This document shows positions 1 through 6,094 of a stretch of DNA of 6,094 bases, in pieces. The stretch lies in assembly GCA_016281675.1 (NCBI GenBank), contig JAEEJD010000043.1:1-6094 (forward strand). Direction: 5' to 3'. A model generated the notes under the pieces. The model saw only the letters and a program-made list of their open reading frames with translations. It had not been told where the DNA came from and made no database searches. The stretch is from Lachnospiraceae bacterium (GTDB lineage: Bacteria > Bacillota_A > Clostridia > Lachnospirales > Lachnospiraceae). Made by a program: the position numbers and the translations under genes. Each line of letters opens with the position of its first letter. The stretch's first letter is position 1.

Positions 1-90
1 GAAGAGGCTGCAAGAAAGGCAGAAGAGGAAGCAGAGGCAGCAAGGAAGGCAGCCGAGGATGCGGCTAAGAAAGCTGCGCAAGAAGCAGCC
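1..90 (+). repeat. Ala/Glu/Lys-rich low-complexity helix segment of the surface protein
   Basis: The first 30 codons encode almost only Ala, Glu, Lys, Arg, Asp and Gln, with AARKA-type units recurring (for example AARKAEEE and AARKAAED). The coding strand is strongly purine-rich here. The pattern fits a long charged single helix or coiled coil of the kind used as a spacer in surface and TolA-like proteins. It runs off the left edge, so its full length is unknown. Confidence 0.75.
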
Positions 91-2634
91 AACGATTATT
101 CACTCATCGTCACCATGAACGGAGCGCAGATTCCGGGAGTGAATTTCGGTTCAGCCCCGAGCGGCCAGGCAAGAGACTATATAGATCTGTACGTAACGAA
201 TACGGGTGCAACGCCTTTTGATCTGATGACAACAAAGAGCGGTGATGCCGACGGTGCATTTTCACTTACGATAAAAGGCGACATGGTCCATTATGATCCG
301 GGAGACAGCGGAAAGGTGAGCATTTCGATGAGACCCGACCTGCCGGTCGGAGACTATAGTGCGACTTTTCTTTTTGGAGCCAAATCCGATCCCTCGTTTT
401 CAAAAGCCGTCGCAGTGCAGGCAAGAGGTACCGTTTCGCCCGGGCCGGGGGTGACTTCCGTCCAGGTATCTCCTTCTCATGTTGTAGTTGCAAAAGGCTC
501 GTCCTGGACTTTCAGTGCCAACGTACAGGGTACGGGACAGTTTGATCCTTCGGTGCGGTGGAGTCTGACGGGTGGGACCGATTCAAACATAAACCGTGAT
601 AACGGAGTGCTTACCGTCGGTCCAAATGAGACAGACAAGAATATGACGGTCACTGCCACAAGCGTGGCGGACAGTTCCAAGAATGATTCCGCTCAGGTCG
701 AGGTCCAACCGAGCGGGTTTACCGTTAATACAAAGGCGGATCCCGATAACGGCGGTCGCGTAACAGGCGGAGGCCATGTCAGACCGGGCGGGAGCGTCAC
801 TTTGTCGGCTGTTCCGAACACAAACTATGTGTTTAAAGGATGGTCTACGAGCACAGGCCAGTCTTCCACCGACACAAATTTCACGATCAGTAACATTCAG
901 TCCGATATGGATGTTGTTGCAAAGTTTTCAAGGAACACGGTGAGCGTAACCTTGAACGTGAATGATTCGGACGGAGGAAAGGTTTCCGGAGGCGGCACAT
1001 ATAATTGCGGAGATACCGCAACCATTAAAGCCAAAGCCTATGACGGATATACATTTACCGGCTGGAAGGAAGGCGGTGACATAGTAAGCCGTGATTCCGA
1101 AGTCAAGCTCAAGAATCTGACCGTTGACAGAACCCTGAAGGCGGTGTTTAAAAAGTCGCGTTATACTGTCAATCTTGTAGTAAATCCTTCAAACGCCGGT
1201 GATGTATCGGGCGGGGGCTCCTTCAATCTCGGTGACAGCACGACTATAAAAGCTACTCCGAGATCGGGGTATGATTTTACCGGATGGTACGTGAACGGCC
1301 AGGCCGTAAGCAGGGACAAGGAATACAGGATAAGCAAGATCGAGCAGGATTATACGCTCACAGCCAATTTCCAGCAGCAGGGTATCACAACATATGAGAT
1401 ATCCTCGGGAGTTGCAACGACCGGCGGATCCATTTCACCGAGCGGGATGATAAATGTTGCCAAAGGATCGAACATCACGTATACGATAACTCCCAAATCG
1501 GGATTTGCGATACTTGCGGTTGCCGTTGACGGCACACAGATAGGTCCGGTCAGCTCATATACGTTCAGTGATGTTTCGGGGCCCCACAGGATAGCTGCCG
1601 CTTTCGTACAGACGGATGCGGGAAAGAAAGCCGCTGAATCATCAGGGGTCAAGCCTCAGGAAACGAAGGTCGAGGTCATACCGAAGACCGAGACAAACAC
1701 AGCTACCAATACGTCCACGATCAGCATCAATGAAGCCGCAAACGGTGAGGGCGGAGACAATTATGTCGAAGATATGAACCTCGACGATGTCCATGTTCCT
1801 TCCGACGAGGAACTCGGGATAACGGGAGATGGCGATAACCAAAGCGATGATCAGCCGGATACAGACGTTACCCGCATGATGGGCAAGTCGTTCGCGGAAG
1901 TGGATGACATGATCCACAGCGGAAATACGCTGCCCATTCTCGATGCCGCCTTCTATACGGGGCATCTTGCGACCCATGTCGTGAACGCATTTGAACCGTC
2001 CGAACTGGAGGGCGTTGATTATAACAAGATGACGGAGGAGCAGCTCAGGCTGACTCCCGATTCCCGGATCAACCCGAGCTTCCCGAACCTTGATACCGTT
2101 GTGGAGAAGATGCTTTCGACCGATGAAGTGGAGAAACTTGCCAGGGGCGATAATGTTGACATCTCGATCAGCCTGACGGGTCTCGATAGCGGCGACGAGG
2201 CTACGAAGAAGCTCATGGAGAATGCGGTGGGCAAGAAGCCCGTCAAGTTCTTCGACCTGACGATGCTCAAGACCGTTGACGGATTCACCCAGAAGGTCGC
2301 TGAACTTCCGACTGCGATGGAAGTCATAATGGAGGTTCCGGAAGAAGTCTATAAGTCCGGGGAGAATTATGTGGTTCTTCGCGTGCATGAAGGGGAACTC
2401 TCCGTGCTGCCGAACCTCAGCGATAATCCGAGAGAGATCAGATTCAGAACCGACAGGTTCAGCTCCTACGCGATAGCAAGAGAGATCACGAGTGCGAACA
2501 GCATCATCGCATGGCTTTTTGCCGGAGCGGCACTCGCTCTCGGCGTAGCCGTAACATGTTTCCTCATCCTTGTGGCACACCATCGCAAGATGAGGAGGAT
2601 GAAGAGAAACGCGGCACACGCGGCGCACCATTGA
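1..2634 (+). CDS. Large modular cell-surface protein, C-terminal part (gene start outside window)
   Basis: The reading frame is open from base 1, so the gene is truncated at its 5' end; the ATG at 115 is internal. The visible 877 residues show, in order: an Ala/Glu/Lys-rich helix (1-31), an Ig-like domain resembling the Hydin/ASPM type (about 33-145), a BIG2-like Ig domain (about 151-236), four InlB-type repeats (about 239-536), an acidic Thr/Asp/Glu-rich linker (about 538-624), a mixed module ending in beta strands with the motif FRTDRFSSYAIA (815-826), a hydrophobic helix (about 835-859) and an Arg/Lys/His-rich tail. This order predicts an extracellular stalk held by one C-terminal membrane helix with the tail inside. 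There is no LPXTG sortase signal. InlB-type repeats and Ig-like domains are common in Gram-positive adhesins and wall-associated proteins, but ligand and function cannot be read from the sequence. The signal peptide would be upstream of the window. The surface location is well supported; the specific role is unknown. Confidence 0.9.
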   Translation, partial: EEAARKAEEEAEAARKAAEDAAKKAAQEAANDYSLIVTMNGAQIPGVNFGSAPSGQARDYIDLYVTNTGATPFDLMTTKSGDADGAFSLTIKGDMVHYDPGDSGKVSISMRPDLPVGDYSATFLFGAKSDPSFSKAVAVQARGTVSPGPGVTSVQVSPSHVVVAKGSSWTFSANVQGTGQFDPSVRWSLTGGTDSNINRDNGVLTVGPNETDKNMTVTATSVADSSKNDSAQVEVQPSGFTVNTKADPDNGGRVTGGGHVRPGGSVTLSAVPNTNYVFKGWSTSTGQSSTDTNFTISNIQSDMDVVAKFSRNTVSVTLNVNDSDGGKVSGGGTYNCGDTATIKAKAYDGYTFTGWKEGGDIVSRDSEVKLKNLTVDRTLKAVFKKSRYTVNLVVNPSNAGDVSGGGSFNLGDSTTIKATPRSGYDFTGWYVNGQAVSRDKEYRISKIEQDYTLTANFQQQGITTYEISSGVATTGGSISPSGMINVAKGSNITYTITPKSGFAILAVAVDGTQIGPVSSYTFSDVSGPHRIAAAFVQTDAGKKAAESSGVKPQETKVEVIPKTETNTATNTSTISINEAANGEGGDNYVEDMNLDDVHVPSDEELGITGDGDNQSDDQPDTDVTRMMGKSFAEVDDMIHSGNTLPILDAAFYTGHLATHVVNAFEPSELEGVDYNKMTEEQLRLTPDSRINPSFPNLDTVVEKMLSTDEVEKLARGDNVDISISLTGLDSGDEATKKLMENAVGKKPVKFFDLTMLKTVDGFTQKVAELPTAMEVIMEVPEEVYKSGENYVVLRVHEGELSVLPNLSDNPREIRFRTDRFSSYAIAREITSANSIIAWLFAGAALALGVAVTCFLILVAHHRKMRRMKRNAAHAAHH
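715..1608 (+). repeat. Four tandem InlB-type (divergent B-repeat, Flg_new-like) repeats within the surface protein
   Basis: Three repeats, at about 715-933, 937-1155 and 1159-1374, share the pattern V-x-GGG, then G-D/S-x-x-T/V-x-A, then GY/NY-x-F-x-GW, and end in a-x-F. The GGG and GW landmarks recur at exactly 74 residues in both steps. A fourth copy at about 1384-1608 keeps the glycine-rich turn, the T-I-T-P-x-x-G-F segment and the final A-x-F, but lacks the GW pair. The copies are clearly diverged, so this is an old protein-level duplication rather than a recent DNA array. Such repeats form beta-grasp-like modules that extend surface proteins from the wall. Confidence 0.85.
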
Positions 2635-2658
2635 TATCGGTTCACAAACGGTAATAAC

Positions 2659-3834
2659 ATGAAATACAGAGAACTTAACAACAAAGACAAACTGTCTGTG
2701 CTCGGGTTCGGGTGCATGAGATTCCCCAAGAAGGGGAACGGTTTTGATGTGGATGAGATAGAGCGTGAGATAAGATACGCGATCGAATCCGGCGTCAATT
2801 ACTATGATACTGCGTATCTGTACCCGGGCAACGAGGAAGTGTTCGGAAAAGTTCTCGAGAAGATAGGGGCAAGAGATAAGATCAACATCGCAACGAAGAT
2901 GCCGAATTATTTCATGAAGAGCCCCGAGGAGGCCGACAAGCGCTTCCATGAGCAGCTCGCGCGCCTTCGTACCGACCATGTGGATTATTACCTGATGCAC
3001 ATGCTCCCCGATGAAAAGACATGGAGGGAGCTGTGCAACAGGGGTATAGACAAATGGCTCGAAGAAAAGAAAAAGGAGGGACTGATCAGAAGGATCGGGT
3101 TCTCCTATCACGGATCGAGCGAGATGTTCATCAAGATCCTTCGCGCGTATGAGTGGGAATTCGCCCAGATCCAGTACAATTACCTTGACGAGAATTCGCA
3201 GGCCGGGGTGAAGGGACTGAAGGAAGCCGCTTCGATGCATATTCCGGTCATCATAATGGAGCCGCTCCGTGGAGGAAGGCTCGTCAATGCCATCCCCGAG
3301 AAGGCCGGGGAAACGATAAGAACAAAGACTCCGGGATGGTCTCCCGCCGAGTTCGGTCTCAGATGGCTGTGGAACCAGCCTGAGGTCACGACCGTGCTTT
3401 CCGGCATGAATTCCATGGAAATGGTCAAAGAGAACATAAGGATAGCCTCTGAGACAGAGGAGGGGGCTCTCACAGAAGAAGATATGCGCACATATGCGGA
3501 AGTCATAGATGAGATCGAGAGCAAGATCAAAGTGCGCTGTACGGGATGCGGATACTGTATGCCATGTCCTGCGGGTGTGGATATCCCCGGATGTTTCTCG
3601 ACATACAATACATCATATAACGAAGGATACTTTAACGGAATACGGGAATACTTCATGTGTACCGCGATGAAGAGTGAGAAGTCGATGGCATCGCAGTGCA
3701 GGAAGTGCGGCAAGTGCGAGGTACACTGTCCGCAGGGCATTAAGATCAGAGAAGAGCTTTCAAGGGTGAAGAACAGATTCGAAAACCCGATCTTCAAACT
3801 GGCCACGGTTCTTGCTCCGGGACTTCGCAAATAG
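2659..3834 (+). CDS. Aldo/keto reductase with C-terminal 2x[4Fe-4S] ferredoxin domain (COG1453 type)
   Basis: This 391-residue protein has the length and layout of the predicted aldo/keto reductases that carry a ferredoxin-like tail. The N-terminal TIM-barrel part shows LGFGCMR (15-21) and the full catalytic tetrad: Asp50 in YYDTA, Tyr55, Lys80 in ATK and His114 in YLMH. Further family segments are RRIGFSYHG (144-152), QYNYLDE (172-178) and MEPLRGGRL (200-208). The tail has C-x2-C-x2-C-x2-CP at Cys294/297/300/303 and C-x2-C-x2-C-x3-CP at Cys347/350/353/357, which should bind two [4Fe-4S] clusters. By family knowledge it is a cytosolic oxidoreductase that may link a carbonyl/alcohol reaction to iron-sulfur electron carriers; the substrate is not known. 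The ATG at 2659 gives the usual MKYREL start, although only a poor ribosome-binding site precedes it. It follows the surface-protein stop by 24 bases with no terminator between, so co-transcription is possible. Confidence 0.93.
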   Translation: MKYRELNNKDKLSVLGFGCMRFPKKGNGFDVDEIEREIRYAIESGVNYYDTAYLYPGNEEVFGKVLEKIGARDKINIATKMPNYFMKSPEEADKRFHEQLARLRTDHVDYYLMHMLPDEKTWRELCNRGIDKWLEEKKKEGLIRRIGFSYHGSSEMFIKILRAYEWEFAQIQYNYLDENSQAGVKGLKEAASMHIPVIIMEPLRGGRLVNAIPEKAGETIRTKTPGWSPAEFGLRWLWNQPEVTTVLSGMNSMEMVKENIRIASETEEGALTEEDMRTYAEVIDEIESKIKVRCTGCGYCMPCPAGVDIPGCFSTYNTSYNEGYFNGIREYFMCTAMKSEKSMASQCRKCGKCEVHCPQGIKIREELSRVKNRFENPIFKLATVLAPGLRK

Positions 3835-3842
3835 ATTATTAC

Positions 3843-3871
3843 TTGATTTTTCCGTGCGAAAAAGCTACAAT
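3843..3871 (+). promoter_or_regulatory. Sigma-A-type promoter for the DUF5067-like gene
   Basis: A -35 box TTGATT (3843-3848) and a -10 box TACAAT (3866-3871) are separated by 17 bases, the ideal spacing. TACAAT matches the TATAAT consensus at five of six positions. Transcription would begin near 3878, giving a leader of about 40 bases before the ATG at 3918. The location just after the reductase stop supports a new transcription unit. Confidence 0.7.
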
Positions 3872-3891
3872 ATTTTGGAATGTAGACTTTT
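3860..3891 (+). terminator. Imperfect inverted repeat, possible weak terminator of the reductase transcript or operator over the -10 box
   Basis: The left arm AAAAGCTACA (3860-3869) pairs with TGTAG (3881-3885) and CTTTT (3887-3891), leaving one bulged A at 3886 and an 11-base loop. RNA reading through from the reductase could fold this stem, but the U-rich tail is short and the stem AT-rich, so termination would be weak. RNA started at the promoter at 3843-3871 would contain only the right arm. As DNA, the repeat covers the -10 box and could be a protein-binding site. Either role is inference. Confidence 0.35.
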
Positions 3892-3904
3892 AAGCAAGGT
3901 TTTA

Positions 3905-3910
3905 AAGGAG
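3905..3910 (+). promoter_or_regulatory. Ribosome-binding site of the DUF5067-like gene
   Basis: AAGGAG lies seven bases before the ATG at 3918. This is a strong Shine-Dalgarno match at good spacing and fixes the start codon. Confidence 0.85.
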
Positions 3911-3917
3911 ACCAGTT

Positions 3918-4577
3918 ATGCCTAGAGATTTAGATCTGGATTTTGAATTTCAGGACGAGGAGGTTCGTGAGCGTCCGGTACGCCACACTCAGAGGCGTGA
4001 GCCTTCGGGCGGACGCGTTCCTTCAAGAGGCGGTGCTTCGTCAAGACGCAAGAAGAACGATACCACGAGCATCATAGTCCTTATAGTTGAGATCGTAGTA
4101 TTCATTGCTCTTATCGCACTTTTCTTCGTTCTCAAGAGCAAGATAGATGACGGCGGAAGTTCCGACTCGGCAGATTCGGGTGCGGCAAGCGAGTCAACAG
4201 CATCAAACGGTGTCAATGTTGAGAACAGTGATTTTTCACTTACGTGTACGACCGTACGTCTTGATATGGATGCCGAAAACAATACGGTCGCTTTTGTATA
4301 CTTCACGTTCGTGAACAAGACGGATACACCGCTTGCGCTTAATGCGGTATTCCCTGCAAGCCTCAAGCAGAACGGTGTGGACTGTCCGGAAGATACCAAC
4401 CTCAAGGAGACGCCTGCCGAGATAGCAAACAGGGATATGCAGGTATCGGGCGGCCAGTCTGTTGAGTGCTGTTACGCATTCAAGCTTCAGGATGCCGATA
4501 ATCCGATAACGATCACGGTACATGACAACTATTCGACATTTGCTGATATCGGATCAACGGAGATCCCCATCAAATAA
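3918..4577 (+). CDS. Single-pass membrane protein with DUF5067-like extracytoplasmic domain
   Basis: The 219-residue product starts with a charged, probably disordered cytosolic segment: acidic first (1-16), then Arg/Gly/Ser-rich (17-47). One hydrophobic helix follows (about 50-73), flanked by RRKK on the inner side. A Ser/Asp/Gly-rich linker (76-100) leads to an outer domain (about 104-219). That domain has VAFVYFTFVNKTDTPL (124-139), LKQNGVDC (149-156), a GGQSVECCYAFKL segment (178-190) and ITITVHDNYS (197-206). This succession resembles DUF5067 and the related DUF4352 Ig-like domains of Gram-positive envelope proteins. Many such proteins are lipoproteins; this one has no lipobox and uses an N-terminal membrane helix. 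Four cysteines (110, 156, 184, 185) all lie in the outer domain. The gene has its own promoter and ribosome-binding site upstream and a terminator downstream, so it is probably expressed alone. The family's function is not known; the assignment is by pattern of the domain, not by search. Confidence 0.82.
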   Translation: MPRDLDLDFEFQDEEVRERPVRHTQRREPSGGRVPSRGGASSRRKKNDTTSIIVLIVEIVVFIALIALFFVLKSKIDDGGSSDSADSGAASESTASNGVNVENSDFSLTCTTVRLDMDAENNTVAFVYFTFVNKTDTPLALNAVFPASLKQNGVDCPEDTNLKETPAEIANRDMQVSGGQSVECCYAFKLQDADNPITITVHDNYSTFADIGSTEIPIK

Positions 4578-4601
4578 TACAGTCAACATATGACAGGAAA
4601 A

Positions 4602-4637
4602 GAGTCGGGACAATCCCTTGTTCCGACTCGTTTAATT
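4602..4637 (+). terminator. Strong intrinsic-type terminator hairpin after the DUF5067-like gene
   Basis: The arms GAGTCGGGACAA (4602-4613) and TTGTTCCGACTC (4618-4629) form a continuous 12-base-pair stem with a single G-U pair and a TCCC loop. The 3' side continues with GTTTAATT, a short U-rich tail, and an A-run precedes the left arm. It lies 24 bases after the stop at 4577 and separates this gene from trkA. The broken U tract makes full efficiency uncertain. Confidence 0.8.
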
Positions 4638-4672
4638 GTAAGAGCAAATTGCGTTTGTGCTGTTTGCGGTGC

Positions 4673-4676
4673 GAGG
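4673..4676 (+). promoter_or_regulatory. Ribosome-binding site of trkA
   Basis: GAGG lies eight bases before the ATG at 4685, within GAGGTAGGG. It is a modest match. In the 55 bases between the terminator and trkA I could not identify a convincing -35/-10 pair, so the trkA promoter is not located. Confidence 0.6.
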
Positions 4677-4684
4677 TAGGGTAA

Positions 4685-6043
4685 ATGAAGATCATCATCG
4701 TGGGATGCGGAAAAGTCGGATCAACGCTGGCAGAGCATCTCGATCAGGAAGGTCACGACATTACGATAATAGACAGACATTGGGATAAGCTCAAATACTT
4801 ATCCGACAGGATCGATGTTCTCGGAGTGGAAGGAAACGGCGCGAGTATATCGACCCAGAGGGAGGCGGGCGTTCAGAATGCCGATATCCTCATTGCCACG
4901 ACCAACTCGGACGAACTTAACCTTCTGTGCTGCCTTATCGCCAAGAAGGCCGGTAACTGCCAGACGATAGCCAGGATCCGTGACCCCGAATACTACAGCG
5001 AGATGAGATATCTTCGAGACGAGCTTAACCTTTCGATGGTAATCAACCCGGAGCTTGCCGCGGCCGCTGAGATCGCAAGGATAATCAAGTTCCCTTCGGC
5101 CATGAAAGTCGATACTTTCGCGCGTGGAAGGGTGGAACTGATCCGTATCAACATTCCCGAGGGATCCAAGCTCGACGGGATGAAGCTTACGGAAATGGAG
5201 TCGAAGCTTCACTGCAAGGTACTGATCTGTACCGTGGAGCGCGGAGACGAACTGCTGATACCTCACGGAGCTTTCGCGCTTTGCGCGGGCGATATAGTAT
5301 CGTTTATCGCACCTCATTCGGTAGCACTTTCATTTTTCAAGGCAAGCGGAGCAAAATCGTCGAATGCGGTCAAGTCGATAATACTGATAGGCGGAGGCAT
5401 GATCAGTTACTATGTGGCAAAGAAGCTTGAAGAAACAAAGATCGGTGTCAAGATCATAGAACAGGATTTTGAAAAGTGCCAGAAACTGTCCGAGATGCTC
5501 CCGCAGGCCGTTGTTATAAACGGAGACGGAACGGACAAGCAGCTTCTCGACGAAGAAGGTGTAGGAGTGGTCGATGCGATCGGAAACTTTACCGGTATCG
5601 ATGAGGAGAACATACTGCTGTCCCTTTACGAGAAGGAGATGAGCAATGCCAAGCTTCTGACCAAGATCAACCGTATCACGTTCGAGGAAGTCATTGCGGG
5701 ACTTGATATAGGCAGTATCATCAACCCGAACAGCATAACAAGCGACAATATAGTAAGTTTCGTGCGTGCTCTTAACAACAGTCGCGGAAGTAACGTGGAG
5801 ACACTTTACAAGATCGCACAGGGAAGAGCAGAAGCACTTGAATTCGCGGTCAGAGATGATTCCAGAGTCGTGGGAAAGCCGCTTATGGAACTCTCGTTAA
5901 AGCCCGGGATCATAATCGCATGTATTACAAAAGGTAACCGGGTCATCATTCCCAACGGACAGAGTGTCATCGAAAAAGGCGATTCCGTCGTGATCGTTTC
6001 CGTTGAGAGCGGACTTAATGATCTGGAGGACATTCTTGCATGA
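4685..6043 (+). CDS. trkA: Trk potassium uptake system peripheral protein TrkA (two RCK domains)
   Basis: The 452-residue length and the tandem RCK_N-RCK_C layout are those of full-length TrkA. The first Rossmann fold (1 to about 135) has GCGKVG (7-12), Asp30 at the end of the second strand, EGNGA (49-53) and ATTNSDELN (71-79). The first RCK_C domain spans about 140-220. The second Rossmann fold has GGGMIS (236-241), Glu259, NGDGTD (279-284) and FTGIDEEN (302-309), and the second RCK_C spans about 382-452. In this family TrkA sits on the cytosolic face of the TrkH channel as a gating ring that responds to bound nucleotides such as NAD(H) or ATP/ADP. Asp30 is typical of NAD-type binding. In the second fold the last glycine of the usual GxGxxG is Ser241, so binding there may be weaker. 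The stop overlaps the start of trkH, as expected for a trkAH operon. Confidence 0.96.
   Translation: MKIIIVGCGKVGSTLAEHLDQEGHDITIIDRHWDKLKYLSDRIDVLGVEGNGASISTQREAGVQNADILIATTNSDELNLLCCLIAKKAGNCQTIARIRDPEYYSEMRYLRDELNLSMVINPELAAAAEIARIIKFPSAMKVDTFARGRVELIRINIPEGSKLDGMKLTEMESKLHCKVLICTVERGDELLIPHGAFALCAGDIVSFIAPHSVALSFFKASGAKSSNAVKSIILIGGGMISYYVAKKLEETKIGVKIIEQDFEKCQKLSEMLPQAVVINGDGTDKQLLDEEGVGVVDAIGNFTGIDEENILLSLYEKEMSNAKLLTKINRITFEEVIAGLDIGSIINPNSITSDNIVSFVRALNNSRGSNVETLYKIAQGRAEALEFAVRDDSRVVGKPLMELSLKPGIIIACITKGNRVIIPNGQSVIEKGDSVVIVSVESGLNDLEDILA
6025..6030 (+). promoter_or_regulatory. Ribosome-binding site of trkH inside the end of trkA
   Basis: GGAGGA lies nine bases before the ATG at 6040, within the last codons of trkA. 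This supports the ATG at 6040 over the in-frame ATG at 6052. Confidence 0.7.
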
Positions 6044-6094
6044 ACAGAAAAATGGTAGCCTATTTTGTGGGCAGTGTCCTTCGTATCGAAGCAA
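6040..6094 (+). CDS. trkH: TrkH-family potassium transporter, N-terminal fragment (runs off the window)
   Basis: An ATG at 6040 overlaps the trkA stop as ATGA and opens a frame that reads MNRKMVAYFVGSVLRIEA to the window edge. A polar start followed by V-L-x-I/V-E-A is the usual beginning of TrkH/KtrB-type channel subunits just before their first membrane helix. Together with the position directly after trkA, this supports the membrane subunit of the K+ uptake system. Only 18 codons are visible, so the identity rests mainly on context; the KtrB subtype cannot be excluded. Confidence 0.75.
   Translation, partial: MNRKMVAYFVGSVLRIEA

Noticed and set aside
115..117. ATG at 115 as the true start of the surface protein
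   Set aside because: The frame is open and clearly coding upstream to base 1, no ribosome-binding site precedes this ATG, and no signal peptide follows it.
2631..2657. Promoter-like TTGATA and TAATAA before the reductase gene
   Set aside because: The spacer is only 15 bases and the -10 box would end one base before the ATG, so transcription would start inside the gene. The next in-frame ATG would remove the conserved MKYREL start.
1642..3240. A 532-codon open frame on the minus strand across the surface gene end and the reductase start
   Set aside because: It crosses two well-supported plus-strand genes, shows no recognisable domain or membrane pattern, and is explained by codon choice on the plus strand that avoids antisense stops.
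3824..3860. TTCGCA and TGCGAA as a hairpin at the end of the reductase gene
   Set aside because: The arms are only six bases with a 25-base loop and no U tract.
4644..4668. GCAAATTGC palindrome and mirror-like GCGTTTGT/TGTTTGCG in the trkA leader
   Set aside because: Both are short, and a mirror repeat of mixed sequence does not form a known DNA structure. Chance is a sufficient explanation without conservation data.
4578..4684. A K+- or c-di-AMP-responsive riboswitch before trkA
   Set aside because: The 107-base gap is mostly taken by one simple hairpin, and the remaining 55 bases are too short for the known ydaO/kimA-type c-di-AMP fold.

Overview
The window reads as ordinary chromosome of an anaerobic Bacillota of the class Clostridia, most likely a Lachnospiraceae-type bacterium. 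This is inferred from the gene families: a large membrane-anchored surface protein with Ig-like and InlB-type repeat modules, an aldo/keto reductase fused to a two-cluster ferredoxin domain, a DUF5067-like membrane protein, and a two-RCK TrkA followed by TrkH. Base composition is near 50% GC by eye. All genes lie on the plus strand and are tightly packed. I see no RNA gene, mobile element, CRISPR array or attachment site.

Layout. (1) 1-2634 is the 3' part of a long surface-protein gene whose start lies outside the window. The product runs from an Ala/Glu/Lys-rich helix through two Ig-like domains, four InlB-type repeats, an acidic linker and a C-terminal beta-rich module to a single membrane helix with a basic tail. 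(2) Only 24 bases later, 2659-3834 encodes an aldo/keto reductase with an intact catalytic tetrad and a C-terminal 2x[4Fe-4S] domain. (3) The 83-base gap 3835-3917 holds a good sigma-A-type promoter overlapped by an imperfect inverted repeat. (4) 3918-4577 encodes a 219-residue single-pass membrane protein with a DUF5067-like outer domain. (5) A strong hairpin at 4602-4629 closes that unit. (6) 4685-6043 is trkA, and a trkH gene starts at 6040 in an ATGA overlap and runs off the window.

How the genes relate. TrkA and TrkH are a clear functional pair: the cytosolic nucleotide-binding gate ring and the membrane channel subunit of a K+ uptake system, coupled at translation. The surface protein and the reductase may share a transcript because of their spacing, but nothing in their predicted functions links them. 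The DUF5067-like gene appears to be its own short unit between a promoter and a terminator. I do not see a convincing new multi-gene system here. The least described items are the domain make-up and anchoring of the surface protein, the membrane-anchored cysteine-containing DUF5067-like protein, and the inverted repeat lying over its promoter.
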